The position numbers were made by a program, and so were the translations under genes. From Arthrobacter sp. AK04 (GTDB lineage Bacteria > Actinomycetota > Actinomycetes > Actinomycetales > Micrococcaceae): a stretch of 64,000 nucleotides of DNA. The notes below the pieces were generated by a model. The model was given only the letters and a program-made list of their open reading frames with translations, was not told the origin of the DNA and made no database searches. The DNA lies in the NCBI RefSeq assembly GCF_021129155.1, contig NZ_JAJOMC010000002.1, positions 118,188 through 182,187 on the forward strand, read 5' to 3'. Shown here piece after piece: positions 17,112-25,548 of this stretch (position 1 is its first letter; each line of letters starts with the position of its first letter).

Positions 17112-17546
17112 CTAAGGTGGAGGACCCGCCCGGGAGCGCCCGTGGGCAGCCCCGAACACCGTCCTTTCCACCAGCTCGGTCCTCACCTCGACAATCTGGC
17201 CCGCGCCTTCCGTGCATCCCACAAGAGCGGCCCCATGCCGGGCAGCCACCTCCGCCGCGACGGTGCACGGTTCCCCGGCAGCAAGGCCCCGAAGGGCGTC
17301 AGCAGCCGCCAGTGCCGCAAGGTCCGCAGCGGATGCGGCCCTGCTGGCCAGGACGGCCGACTGCGCCAGCAACAGCATCAGCGCCATGGCCATCATCACC
17401 ACCAGGGCCAGTCCGGCCGCCAGGACTGTCCCCGAACCGCGTTCCCGGTTGGTGCCAGCTGCGCCGCCCGTCTGGTCCGGAGCATGACGCCTGCTGAGGA
17501 CCGTCCGATCCCTGCTGCCCGTTCCAGGTTCCTTGCCGCGCGTCAT
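17112..17546 (-). CDS. Rv3654c-type TadE-like membrane protein
   Basis: A 144-residue protein with one hydrophobic segment (about residues 40-62) preceded by RERGSGTVLAAG, similar to the TadE/TadG-like Glu-rich pilin motif, followed by the Ala-rich stretch DLAALAAADALRGLAAG and two cysteines. It matches the small TadE-like protein of the actinobacterial helicase/secretion neighbourhood. ATG 17546 overlaps the upstream TadE stop as ATGA, which fixes the start. Likely a minor pilin-like or assembly component. Confidence 0.8.
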   Translation of the reverse strand: MTRGKEPGTGSRDRTVLSRRHAPDQTGGAAGTNRERGSGTVLAAGLALVVMMAMALMLLLAQSAVLASRAASAADLAALAAADALRGLAAGEPCTVAAEVAARHGAALVGCTEGAGQIVEVRTELVERTVFGAAHGRSRAGPPP

Positions 17547-18145
17547 CCGGCAGTCTCGCTCCGGGTGGAGGCCTGAGCCGTCAGGAGCCACGGGATGGAT
17601 GCACCGAGGGGACCGCCCACCCGGTCGGTGACGGTGACATGCAGCCACTCGCCGTCAGCCGAAACCGTCGCGGATGCCGACCCTCCCGACAGGGTACGGA
17701 CGATCCTTTCCACGGTGGCGGAATCGTCACCGCGGGCAAGCGCCCGGGCGCCGGCACGCGCTCCCTCCTCCAGCCGCAACTGGGTGACTCCGGCGGAGGC
17801 ACCTGCCAGCAGCATGGCCAGCAGCAGCAGGACTGCAGGCAGGGTGACGGCAAACTCCGCCGTCACGGCGCCGCTCGAACCCGCCACGGCGCCGCATGAA
17901 CCCGTCCAGCCACGCGGACCGGCCGCGGGGCCGCACGAACCTGCCACGGCGCCACGCGGACCGTGGGCTACGCGGCCTCCGGAGCAGCTGCAGGCCCGCG
18001 GATCCCGCCGGCGCGTACGCATCACGGCGGACGGTTCGCTGCCGGACGGTGCGGTGGCGGACGGGCCTGTGGCGGACGAGCACGTGACGGACGGACCCTT
18101 GTCGGAAAAACCCGGGGCCAGGAGCGCTGCCGGCGCCCCTGTCAC
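17543..18145 (-). CDS. TadE-family pilus-associated protein with a low-complexity N-terminal extension
   Basis: A 200-residue protein. The TadE core starts near residue 92 with SSGAVTAEFAVTLPAVLLLLA, the conserved Glu inside a prepilin-like hydrophobic helix, then a periplasmic domain with ARAGARALARGDD. The first 90 residues are low-complexity (repeated AVAGSCG/AVAGSSG, GPRG and T-G-PSAT pieces) and are encoded by short degenerate DNA repeats. GTG 18145 overlaps the DUF4244 stop codon (GTGA), supporting this long version, but an internal start such as ATG 18022 is possible. Second-last gene of the Tad operon. Confidence 0.72.
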   Translation of the reverse strand: MTGAPAALLAPGFSDKGPSVTCSSATGPSATAPSGSEPSAVMRTRRRDPRACSCSGGRVAHGPRGAVAGSCGPAAGPRGWTGSCGAVAGSSGAVTAEFAVTLPAVLLLLAMLLAGASAGVTQLRLEEGARAGARALARGDDSATVERIVRTLSGGSASATVSADGEWLHVTVTDRVGGPLGASIPWLLTAQASTRSETAG

Positions 18146-18489
18146 GGCAGAGCCAACGCAGTGCGGATCAGGGTGAGCAGGAAGCCGCGGACCTCCTCGC
18201 TGCGGAGGATGAAGACCAGGAGCCCGGCAAAGCCTACGGCGGCGAGGGTGGCTATGGCGTATTCGGCCGTCGCCATCCCTGCCTCGGACCCGAGGAGCCG
18301 GACCCGGCCTTTACTGGTTCCTGGCGAGCCCGCGCCCGGATACAGCTCCACGGCGTTGGCGGGCAACGGGCTGCCGCCCCCGGAGCGGATGCCGTGGCGG
18401 GAGGAGCTGCGGTGTTCCCGGGAGGCGGGACGGGCAGCCGCGGGCGCCGCAGCTCCTCCGGCGTAGTGGCGGCGGTAATGAGTGGACAT
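18142..18489 (-). CDS. DUF4244 family pilin-like protein (Flp-type)
   Basis: A 115-residue protein. The segment GSEAGMATAEYAIATLAAVG followed by a hydrophobic helix resembles a type IV/Flp prepilin: Gly before the cleavage site, Glu in the helix (TAEYAI). A 65-residue basic, Ala/Gly/Ser-rich leader precedes it. ATG 18489 has AAGGA about 9 nt upstream. It is separated from tadC by 139 bp, the only sizeable gap in the operon, so the probable major pilin may have its own promoter or processing site. It overlaps the next gene by 4 nt. Confidence 0.8.
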   Translation of the reverse strand: MSTHYRRHYAGGAAAPAAARPASREHRSSSRHGIRSGGGSPLPANAVELYPGAGSPGTSKGRVRLLGSEAGMATAEYAIATLAAVGFAGLLVFILRSEEVRGFLLTLIRTALALP

Positions 18490-18628
18490 GTGGTTTTTCC
18501 TTCCTTTGGGCCGGTGGTGTTCCCGGCTGTTCTGACTCTTCCGGGCCTGGCCTGGGGCGATAAGCCCTGGGGGTTCGTAAGTGGAAAAGCTCAATGGTTC
18601 TCCCCTGTGGAGGAGGAGATACGGGTGC

Positions 18629-19246
18629 CTAGGACCCGGAAGGCACCAGGGCCAGCAGCACGGGGACCACTCCCAGGCAAATAAAGGCGGGAAGGGAACA
18701 GAGGCCCAACGGGACCACCAGCTTCACGCCCAGCGACGCAGCGCGCTTCTCTGCTGCACGGAACCTCTCCCGGCGGAGCCGCGCCGCCTGCGCATAGAGA
18801 ATCGCCGAGGACGGGGCGCCGGTCAGCGCCGCGAACCCCAGGGCGTCCCGGAGTTCCAGGACCTCGGGGAGGCGAACCGCACTGCTGCACCATGCGGTCT
18901 CCCAGTCGGCCCCGATTGCCAGAGCCGCGACAACCGGCCGGAGAGCGCCGCTGTACTTCCCGGAAGCCGAGGCGGCCACCAGCTCAAGTGACCGGCCTAT
19001 GCCCGATCCGGCGTCCAGCATGGCGGCCACAAGTTCCAGCATCATGGCGGTGTCCCTGAGTCCTTCGGGCGCAGGTCCGGGCAGGTGCCCTCCGTTGCCG
19101 GCTGAGGCTTTCGCGCCGCGGCCCGTTGCCCCGGAAGACAGGCTGAGCAGCCGCTTCCGTGGCCTGCCCCGCCCGCTGCCGGCAAGGGCTGCTGCCGCGG
19201 CGAGTGCAAGGAAGAGCGCGAGCGCTGCGGCGGAAGGCTGGGTCAT
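18629..19246 (-). CDS. Type II secretion F-domain protein, TadC-like
   Basis: A 205-residue inner-membrane protein of the T2SSF family. Hydrophobic segments are at about residues 6-22 and 178-200, with the F-domain between (TAMMLELVAAMLDAGSGIGRSLELVA and GAPSSAILYAQAARLRRERF). It is the platform protein paired with TadB, on which the pilus fibre is assembled. ATG 19246 overlaps the TadB stop (ATGA). Confidence 0.85.
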   Translation of the reverse strand: MTQPSAAALALFLALAAAAALAGSGRGRPRKRLLSLSSGATGRGAKASAGNGGHLPGPAPEGLRDTAMMLELVAAMLDAGSGIGRSLELVAASASGKYSGALRPVVAALAIGADWETAWCSSAVRLPEVLELRDALGFAALTGAPSSAILYAQAARLRRERFRAAEKRAASLGVKLVVPLGLCSLPAFICLGVVPVLLALVPSGS

Positions 19247-20016
19247 GGCGCTCCAGCCCCGGCTGCCGCGGCCACCAGCCGTGCCGACCACAACCGTCCG
19301 GCCACTGTCAGGCCTGCTCCGGCTGCGAGGGCAGCGAGCCCCCACGGTGTTCCAAGCAGGATGGCGAGTGGGTCCACGCCCAGGGCGATCCCCAGGCCCA
19401 GGCCCATCAGCGGCAGCCAGGTGAGGAGGCTGACGGTGGCCTTTGGTCCGGCCAGGGCGGTCTGGCGGGCAGCATCGGCGTCATCCTCCACTTCAAGCTG
19501 CGCGGCGAACCTGGTCAGTACGTCTGCGAGCGGGCAGCCGCTTGCTTCAGCGATATCGAAGCAGGCCGCGAGCTCCGCCCAGATGCGGGACTCCCTGTCC
19601 CGCCGGGGGAAGGCGGACGGCGACGCCCGGCGGATGGCTTCCGAGACGGGTATGCCGCGGGACGCCGCAGCGCGAGCCGCGGCCAGCATGGCGCTGGATC
19701 CTGGGGACAGGCCGGGCGCCCGGGAGCCGGACGAACCATAGACATCCCAGATCTCCTCCCAAAGCCGCGCAGGCGTGCGGCCGCCTTTGAGCAGTGCGGC
19801 GAGTTGCTGCACAACAAGGGTCATGCGTGCCGCAGGCTGTTCTGTTCCTTTCCCGGCACCCCGCAGCCTCCACGGAAAGACGCTTTGCCCGGACGTTTTG
19901 GGGCCCGGAGCCGGGCCGGAGGCGCCGGTTCGGCGCAACCTGGCCGGGGCACCCAGCGGCGGCGCGGCCAGCAACACCGCAGCCATTACCAGGCAAACGA
20001 CAAGAAGGAGGATCAT
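19243..20016 (-). CDS. Type II secretion F-domain protein, TadB-like
   Basis: A 257-residue inner-membrane protein: N-terminal helix (about 2-18), an F-domain with QQLAALLKGGRTPARLWEEI and ASGCPLADVLTRFA, and C-terminal helices about 200-250. ATG 20016 overlaps the TadA stop codon (ATGA). It is expected to connect the TadA ATPase to the TadC platform subunit. Confidence 0.85.
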   Translation of the reverse strand: MILLLVVCLVMAAVLLAAPPLGAPARLRRTGASGPAPGPKTSGQSVFPWRLRGAGKGTEQPAARMTLVVQQLAALLKGGRTPARLWEEIWDVYGSSGSRAPGLSPGSSAMLAAARAAASRGIPVSEAIRRASPSAFPRRDRESRIWAELAACFDIAEASGCPLADVLTRFAAQLEVEDDADAARQTALAGPKATVSLLTWLPLMGLGLGIALGVDPLAILLGTPWGLAALAAGAGLTVAGRLWSARLVAAAAGAGAP

Positions 20017-21413
20017 GCGGGCAGTCCCGGGCGAAGCCCCAAGCGTGCCGCAAGCGCCGTCCAACCAGGGCCGGCGGCTACTTCACCGTCAACACGTACC
20101 AGGGCAGGCTCCACACTGAGTCCGCCGGGCCCGTCCCCGATCAGGCCCACGCAAGCCACAGCCCGGCCCCGGGGCGTCCTGTCAACGTGGATGACAACAT
20201 CCAGCGCGCTCGCTGCCTGAAGCCTTACGCCGTCGGGGTTCATCCCCGCGAGCGCACCGAGCGCCGTGAGCCGGGCCGGAACGGCAGCGGCAGTATTCGC
20301 GTGGATGGTTCCGCCCCCTCCGCTGTGTCCGGTGTTCATGGCAGTGAGCAGCTCCCGGACTTCGGCGCCGCGGCATTCGCCCACCACCAGCCTGTCCGGC
20401 CGCATGCGCAATGCCTGCCGGACCAGATCCCCCAGATCCACTTCGCCGCCGCCTTCCAAGTTTCCGTGGCGTGATTCGAGGGACACGGCATGCGGATGGA
20501 CAGGGTTCAGTTCCGATGCATCCTCAATGAGGACCAGCCGCTCTGCGGGGCTGCACAGGCCGAGCAGCGTGGAGAGCAGGGTGGTCTTGCCGGACCCGGT
20601 GGCCCCGCTGATGAGGAAGCTCAGCCTGCGTTCCACCACCTGTTCCAGGACGGTCTGCAGTCCGGAGTTGAACATGCCGGCCTCCCGCAGCTCATCCATC
20701 GTGAAAACACGTTCGCGCCGGATCCTGATGCTAAGCAGCGTCCCTGCCGTGGAGACGGGCGGCAGCACGGCGTGGACGCGGTAACCTCCGGCCAGCCGCA
20801 CGTCCACGCAGGGTGAACCGTCATCAAGGCGCCTGCCGCCGGCCGCCACGAGCCTGCAGGCCAAGGCCCGGAGCCGGGCCTCATTGTCGAAGGCCACGGG
20901 CACACGCTCGATGCCGCGGCCCCTGTCCACCCACACGGACCCGGGAGCATTCACAAAAATGTCCGTGACGGCAGGGTCCCGGGTAAGGGCCTGCAGCGGC
21001 CCCAGGCCGTTCAACTCTGCGCTGATCCGCTCCACGGCGGCCAGTGACCCCGCCGTACCCAAGAGCTTCCCCGTGGCCTGCACCGCCGCCGCCACCCGCG
21101 AGGGCGTCACCGCCGCTGCGTCCGCCATCATGGACTCCCGCACAGACTCAAGGAGTCCCAGGTCAACAGCCTGCCGTTCACCTGTGCGGCGCGCGCGCCG
21201 GCGCCACTCACCGCCGCCGGGCTCACCGCTGCCGGGCTCACCCGGGCGCCCGTCCTCCTGCCGGGGACCGTCATGCCGAATACCGTCGTGCAGAAGACTG
21301 TCTTGGCGCGGGCTCTCCTGCCGGGGACCGTCCGGGCGCGTCTCCAGGATCCGCGCCCGCCGCCGCATCCCCGCCTCAGATCCCGGTCCCCCGGAGCTGG
21401 CCTGGTTCCTCAT
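20013..21413 (-). CDS. tadA: TadA/CpaF-type secretion ATPase
   Basis: A 466-residue ATPase of the GspE/TadA superfamily that powers pilus assembly. The Walker A motif is GATGSGKTT (near residue 270), followed by VLIEDASEL, the His box region around HPHAVSLESR, and Walker B-like RLVVGECRGAEV, then GHSGGGGTIHANT. Residues 17-75 are a low-complexity tract of repeated DGPRQ/E and GEPG units, encoded partly by repeats of CTCCTGCCGGGGACCGTC. ATG 21413 overlaps the upstream stop (ATGA). In Actinobacteria this subfamily is the helicase/secretion neighbourhood ATPase. Confidence 0.92.
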   Translation of the reverse strand: MRNQASSGGPGSEAGMRRRARILETRPDGPRQESPRQDSLLHDGIRHDGPRQEDGRPGEPGSGEPGGGEWRRRARRTGERQAVDLGLLESVRESMMADAAAVTPSRVAAAVQATGKLLGTAGSLAAVERISAELNGLGPLQALTRDPAVTDIFVNAPGSVWVDRGRGIERVPVAFDNEARLRALACRLVAAGGRRLDDGSPCVDVRLAGGYRVHAVLPPVSTAGTLLSIRIRRERVFTMDELREAGMFNSGLQTVLEQVVERRLSFLISGATGSGKTTLLSTLLGLCSPAERLVLIEDASELNPVHPHAVSLESRHGNLEGGGEVDLGDLVRQALRMRPDRLVVGECRGAEVRELLTAMNTGHSGGGGTIHANTAAAVPARLTALGALAGMNPDGVRLQAASALDVVIHVDRTPRGRAVACVGLIGDGPGGLSVEPALVRVDGEVAAGPGWTALAARLGLRPGLPA

Positions 21414-22651
21414 TCAGGTTCTCCGGAAGCCAGCCCGTCGCCAAGGAGGTCCAGCACGGAAGCAGCAAAATGCCGGACGGCCCGCCGCTTTCCCAGCTCA
21501 AGGAGGCGGCCCGACTCCATGGCCGCAGCGACTCCGCGCAGCTCAGGCATCCGCGCCTGGACAGGAAGGCCGATGGCCTCGGAAATCAGGGGGCCATCCA
21601 GGGCTGCGCCGGGACGGCCACGGATTAGGAGGGACGCCTCCACCGGAGGAAATTCCTGGAGCAACCGCACGGCGGCTACGGCAGCCTTAAGCTGCGCCGG
21701 AACCACCATGGCGATCCGGTCGCAGTCCCAGGCGAACGTATGGATGGGGTCGGATCCCCGGCCAATGTCCACCACCACCAGCTCATATCCGCGGCGGGCA
21801 GCATCAAGGATGCCCGCGGTGGCGGCAGCGCCGACGGGCACCGGCTGCTCCCTGCTGGCAGGCCAGGACAGGAACGAGAAACCGCCCGCGACAGGCAGGG
21901 AGTCCGCCAGCTGGATGGGATCGATGCTTCCCCGGGCTTCGGAAAGGTCGGGCCAGCGCAGGCCGGGGTCCTCCTCGGCCGCGAGCGCAAGTTCCAGCCC
22001 GCCGCCCCAGGGATCGCCGTCCACCAGCAGCACTCGGGCTCCAAGCCCGGCCGCCGCCTGCGCGATCCAGATCGCTGCAGTGGTGGCCCCGGCTCCGCCG
22101 CAGCCGCCGGTCACGCCCAGGATTACCCCGCCGGGACCGGGTGACCGCGAGCGGCTGAGATGGTCGGCAAGCCAGGTTGCAGCATCGGGAAGGACAGCCA
22201 CCCGTTCCGCTCCGAGGACAGCCGCGAGATGCCACAGGCTGTCGCCTTCACCGTCAAGCCCCACCAGCACAGCGGGCGCCCTGCGGCGCGGCGGAAGCTC
22301 CCGGATGTCGCTTCCCACCAGCACGGCTGCCGCCCCGTCCCAATACCTGCCTCCCTCTGCTGCAGTGGCTGCAACACGCAGCTGGGCCCCTGCAGCCGCC
22401 ACGATCCGCTCCACCTCTGCACGAAGGACTGACGAGGACGTCACCAGCAGGATGTCCTCACCGCCATCCGGCAGCCATGCGTCCCCGTCGCCGTCCGCAG
22501 CGCCCACCGGTCCGGCGACACCATGCCGGGAGCGTCCCGGCGGGCCTGCCCCGGCCGGGCTGCCGGCGGCATCCGTCGGGGACGTGCCAGGGTAAACCGG
22601 GCCCGGGGGGCCCGGGCCGGGGTTGGCCGGAATCAGCTGGTGCCTGCTCAT
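21410..22651 (-). CDS. CpaE/Ssd-like ParA-family ATPase of the Tad locus
   Basis: A 413-residue first gene of the operon. A 60-residue Pro/Gly/Ala-rich N-terminus precedes a receiver-like domain (ILLVTSSSVLRAEVERIV) and a MinD/ParA-type ATPase domain with a deviant Walker A, GVTGGCGGAGATT, then RVLLVDGDPWGGG and YELVVVDIGRGSD. The second lysine expected in canonical deviant Walker A motifs (KGGxGK) is absent, so ATP binding may be altered. Mycobacterial Ssd is the described relative and affects septum placement; CpaE proteins localise pili to the pole. ATG 22651 is the start; the frame is open well beyond it but unconserved. Confidence 0.82.
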   Translation of the reverse strand: MSRHQLIPANPGPGPPGPVYPGTSPTDAAGSPAGAGPPGRSRHGVAGPVGAADGDGDAWLPDGGEDILLVTSSSVLRAEVERIVAAAGAQLRVAATAAEGGRYWDGAAAVLVGSDIRELPPRRRAPAVLVGLDGEGDSLWHLAAVLGAERVAVLPDAATWLADHLSRSRSPGPGGVILGVTGGCGGAGATTAAIWIAQAAAGLGARVLLVDGDPWGGGLELALAAEEDPGLRWPDLSEARGSIDPIQLADSLPVAGGFSFLSWPASREQPVPVGAAATAGILDAARRGYELVVVDIGRGSDPIHTFAWDCDRIAMVVPAQLKAAVAAVRLLQEFPPVEASLLIRGRPGAALDGPLISEAIGLPVQARMPELRGVAAAMESGRLLELGKRRAVRHFAASVLDLLGDGLASGEPE

Positions 22652-22771
22652 ACAGCCACTCTCCGCCCCCGGAAGAGAGCGGGTAAGGGTTCCGGGCCCG
22701 TATGTGGAAAACCAGGTTGAGCCAAGCGGGCAAGCGGAGGCATCCCGGCAGGGACAACCCCGGAAACAAGG

Positions 22772-22777
22772 CAGAAT
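22772..22777 (+). promoter_or_regulatory. -10 box of a likely leaderless transcript
   Basis: CAGAAT is 6 nt before ATG 22784 and no Shine-Dalgarno sequence is visible. The region is shared with the divergent Tad operon promoter. Confidence 0.4.
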
Positions 22778-22783
22778 GGGACC

Positions 22784-24502
22784 ATGTACCTGCTGCTCGC
22801 CGCCCACCCCCACGGCGCGGCACTGCAGGAACTCACGCAGGCTGGACACCCCGTCCCGGCCACGCCGGAACCGCGGCTGATCAGCAGCGGCGAGCTCGCC
22901 GCCGTCGTGCGTGACCTCGAAAACCGCCGGCCAAACGGGCAGCCGCCCCGTTGGATCTGGCACCGCACCCAGGACTGGTACCCGGCCCTGCTGGCGGCCG
23001 GCGTCGAGCTGGAGCGGTGCTACGACCTCAGCCTCTGCGGCAACATCCTGGCCGTTTCCACGTTCACCGCCCATACGGACTATGCCAGGAACGCGGAACG
23101 GGTGGTGGTTGAGGATCCGCTCCTGCCGCCCAGGACGCTGCAGCCGCCGCCTCCCCCGGCAGACCAGGGTGCCCTGTTCGATGCCCCCGGGTCCCGGCCG
23201 GAAATCCTCCGCAGCCCGGAAGAGCTTCGTGCTGAATATGCTGCCCAGCAGGTGGCCCTGGCCTCGGTCAGTCCGGAGGAGAACCGGCGCAGCCGCCTGC
23301 AGCTGCTCTTGGCAGCCGAGTCCGCTGCTGCCATGATCGCCGCCGAGATGCAGCATGCCGGCGTCCCCTGGCGCGAAGACCTGCACGGGCAGATCCTCGC
23401 AGACCACCTCGGCCCGCGCCCGCCCATGGGCCACCGCCCCGCCAAGCTTGAAGCATTGAACCAGGAACTGCGCGGGCTCCTGAACTCACCCACGCTGAAT
23501 CCGGATTCCCCGCAGGACCTGATGCGCGCCCTGCACCGCAACGGGATCGAGGTCAAGACCACCCGAAAGTGGGAGCTGAGGGAATCCACCCACCCCGCGA
23601 TCGGGCCGCTGCTCGCCTACAAGCAGCTCTCCCGCCTGCATACAGCCAACGGCTGGGCCTGGCTTGACGCGTGGGTGGACGGCGGCCGTTTCCGGCCCGA
23701 GTATGTGGTGGGTGGCGTGGTTTCCGGCCGCTGGGCTTCACGCGGCGGCGGCGCCCTGCAGATTCCGCGCCAGATCCGCGGCGCAGTCCACGCCGATCCC
23801 GGCCACAAGCTCATCGTCGCGGATGCCTCCCAACTGGAACCGCGCGTCCTGGTGGCCCTCGCGCGTGACCCTTCCATGGCCGAGGCTGCAAGGAACCAGG
23901 ACCTGTACGCGGGCATTGCAGCAAAGGGATTCGGCGGAGACCGGGCCAAAGCGAAGATGGCATTGCTGGGTGCCATGTACGGTGCCACCTCCGGAGAGGC
24001 CGGCCGCCTCATGCCGCAGCTTGCAAAGACTTTTCCCAGGGCTGTGGACTTCGTTGAGCAGGCGGCACGCACGGGCGAAGCCGGAGGGACGGTAACCACC
24101 CGGCTGGGCCGGAGCAGCCCGCCGCCATCGGAGCGGTGGTTCCAGAGCCAGCGGTCCGCTTCTGCCGAAGAGCAGCGGAGGGCGGAATCGATCGCCCGTT
24201 CGCGGGGGCGCTTCACCCGCAATTTCGTTGTCCAGGGTTCGGCTGCGGACTGGGCGGCGTGCTGGCTGGCGGAATTACGACGGCGGCTGCGCACCCTCCG
24301 CAGCGACGGCCACATCAACGCTGAGCTCGTCTTTTTCCTGCACGACGAGGTGATGGTGCATGCGCCGGCGGAGGCGGTGGACGCCTGCATCGCAGCCATT
24401 GAAGAGGCGGCCAGCGCCGCCAAGGAACTGCTGTTCGGGCCCATCCCGGTGGAGTTTCCCGTCAGCGTGGCCGTCGTTGATTCCTACGACAACGCGAAAT
24501 AG
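22784..24502 (+). CDS. DNA polymerase I-like protein (family A polymerase, actinobacterial short form)
   Basis: A 572-residue protein often named bifunctional 3'-5' exonuclease/DNA polymerase. The polymerase motifs are all visible: motif A VADASQLEPRVLVALA, motif B with KMALLGAMYG, and motif C FFLHDEVMVHA. It lacks a 5' nuclease domain, and in the N-terminal 200 residues I cannot find the DxE of an active 3'-5' exonuclease, so that domain is probably degenerate. Role is likely repair or specialised synthesis rather than replication. It is divergent from the Tad operon. Confidence 0.9.
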   Translation: MYLLLAAHPHGAALQELTQAGHPVPATPEPRLISSGELAAVVRDLENRRPNGQPPRWIWHRTQDWYPALLAAGVELERCYDLSLCGNILAVSTFTAHTDYARNAERVVVEDPLLPPRTLQPPPPPADQGALFDAPGSRPEILRSPEELRAEYAAQQVALASVSPEENRRSRLQLLLAAESAAAMIAAEMQHAGVPWREDLHGQILADHLGPRPPMGHRPAKLEALNQELRGLLNSPTLNPDSPQDLMRALHRNGIEVKTTRKWELRESTHPAIGPLLAYKQLSRLHTANGWAWLDAWVDGGRFRPEYVVGGVVSGRWASRGGGALQIPRQIRGAVHADPGHKLIVADASQLEPRVLVALARDPSMAEAARNQDLYAGIAAKGFGGDRAKAKMALLGAMYGATSGEAGRLMPQLAKTFPRAVDFVEQAARTGEAGGTVTTRLGRSSPPPSERWFQSQRSASAEEQRRAESIARSRGRFTRNFVVQGSAADWAACWLAELRRRLRTLRSDGHINAELVFFLHDEVMVHAPAEAVDACIAAIEEAASAAKELLFGPIPVEFPVSVAVVDSYDNAK

Positions 24503-24676
24503 CCGCCGGCCGCGAAAGCCCCCTGCCGTGGCCGCACCTCCTGCACCGACCCCCGAGGTAACCTACCCGGGAGTAGCTCGCCAGAGGCTCGTGACGCAGG
24601 CTACAGTCTGTGTGACGACTGAGGCAGATCGGTCACAAGCTGATGCAACGGAGCATTCCAGGGGAGGTCCCGGCTT

Positions 24677-24868
24677 ATGGCGGGAAGGTTTGAAATTCAC
24701 CGAGTAGGCGACGAGTCGTACAGGTTGCGGCTCACTGACGCAGAGGGCAATACCGTTGCCGTCTCACCCAAGTTCAAGTCCGTCAATACATTGCTTGAGG
24801 GTATTAAGGCAGTCCGGGAGAACGCAGCCACCGGCGTTGTGGTGGATCTCCGCCAGCAGCAGGCCTGA
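24677..24868 (+). CDS. DUF1508 / YegP-like small protein
   Basis: A 63-residue protein with the YegP pattern FEIHRVGDESYRLRLTDAEG followed by a helix (LLEGIKAVRENA). The unit is usually duplicated in YegP; here there is one copy. Its function is unknown in all species I know. ATG 24677 has GGAGG 9 nt upstream, and a -10-like TACAGT lies at 24602. It is followed by a 2-bp gap to the convergent NUDIX gene. Confidence 0.8.
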   Translation: MAGRFEIHRVGDESYRLRLTDAEGNTVAVSPKFKSVNTLLEGIKAVRENAATGVVVDLRQQQA

Positions 24869-24870
24869 GG

Positions 24871-25548
24871 CTAGACGCCCATCCGGTGGAGCCGGCTCCG
24901 GTCCCACGGAACGGCCCACCCAAGCTGTTCGAACAGCCCGTTCAGGACAATCCCGGTAAAACCCCACACCACCACGCCGTTAACTGTGAAGGCAGGGCTG
25001 TCGAAGCTGCGCCCGGCACGGTGGACGGTTGCCATCACGCGGTTGTCCGGGTCCAGCAGGTCACGGACGGGCACCCGGAACACTTGTGCTGATTCGGCGT
25101 AGTCCACCACACGGACAGGCGACGGCGAGCGCCACCAGCCCAGCACCGGGGTGACCAGGAAGTTGCTGTGGGCGAGGCCCAGATCCTGCAGGGTGCCAAG
25201 GACCTCCACACCCCCTGAATCGAGGCCGGTTTCCTCTTCGGCCTCGCGCAAAGCTGCCTGAACCGGCGTTTCCCGGGCGTCAATCGCGCCGCCCGGGAAC
25301 GCCACCTGCCCCGGATGGGAACCCAGAGTGTGGGCGCGCTCCAGCAGGAGGACGTCAAGGTCGGCCGGCGCCAGCGGTTTGCCCGAGACGGCAGGGACGT
25401 CGTCAAGGGTGCCAAAGAGCATCAGCACCGCCGCCCTCCTGGCCTGGTGGGCGTCCACCGTCAGGGCTTCCCACAGGGGATCCGGTGCTGCAGCCGTCCC
25501 GGACTCCGCCCGGCGGGCCAGCTCCAGCAGGTCCTCGCGCGCGCTCAC
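24871..25548 (-). CDS. NUDIX hydrolase, CoA pyrophosphatase type
   Basis: A 225-residue enzyme with a complete NUDIX box, [20 protein letters not shown] followed by TGL, preceded by [10 protein letters not shown], the segment typical of NudL/CoA diphosphatases that cleave CoA to 4'-phosphopantetheine and 3',5'-ADP. GTG 25548 overlaps the stop codon of nth (GTGA) and is chosen for that reason; the open frame extends 69 codons further into nth without conservation. Confidence 0.87.
   Translation of the reverse strand: MSAREDLLELARRAESGTAAAPDPLWEALTVDAHQARRAAVLMLFGTLDDVPAVSGKPLAPADLDVLLLERAHTLGSHPGQVAFPGGAIDARETPVQAALREAEEETGLDSGGVEVLGTLQDLGLAHSNFLVTPVLGWWRSPSPVRVVDYAESAQVFRVPVRDLLDPDNRVMATVHRAGRSFDSPAFTVNGVVVWGFTGIVLNGLFEQLGWAVPWDRSRLHRMGV

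Noticed and set aside
24602..24637. TGTGAC...GTCACA as a Crp site before the YegP-like gene
   Set aside because: The half-sites are 15 bp apart instead of 6, outside the Crp/GlxR geometry.
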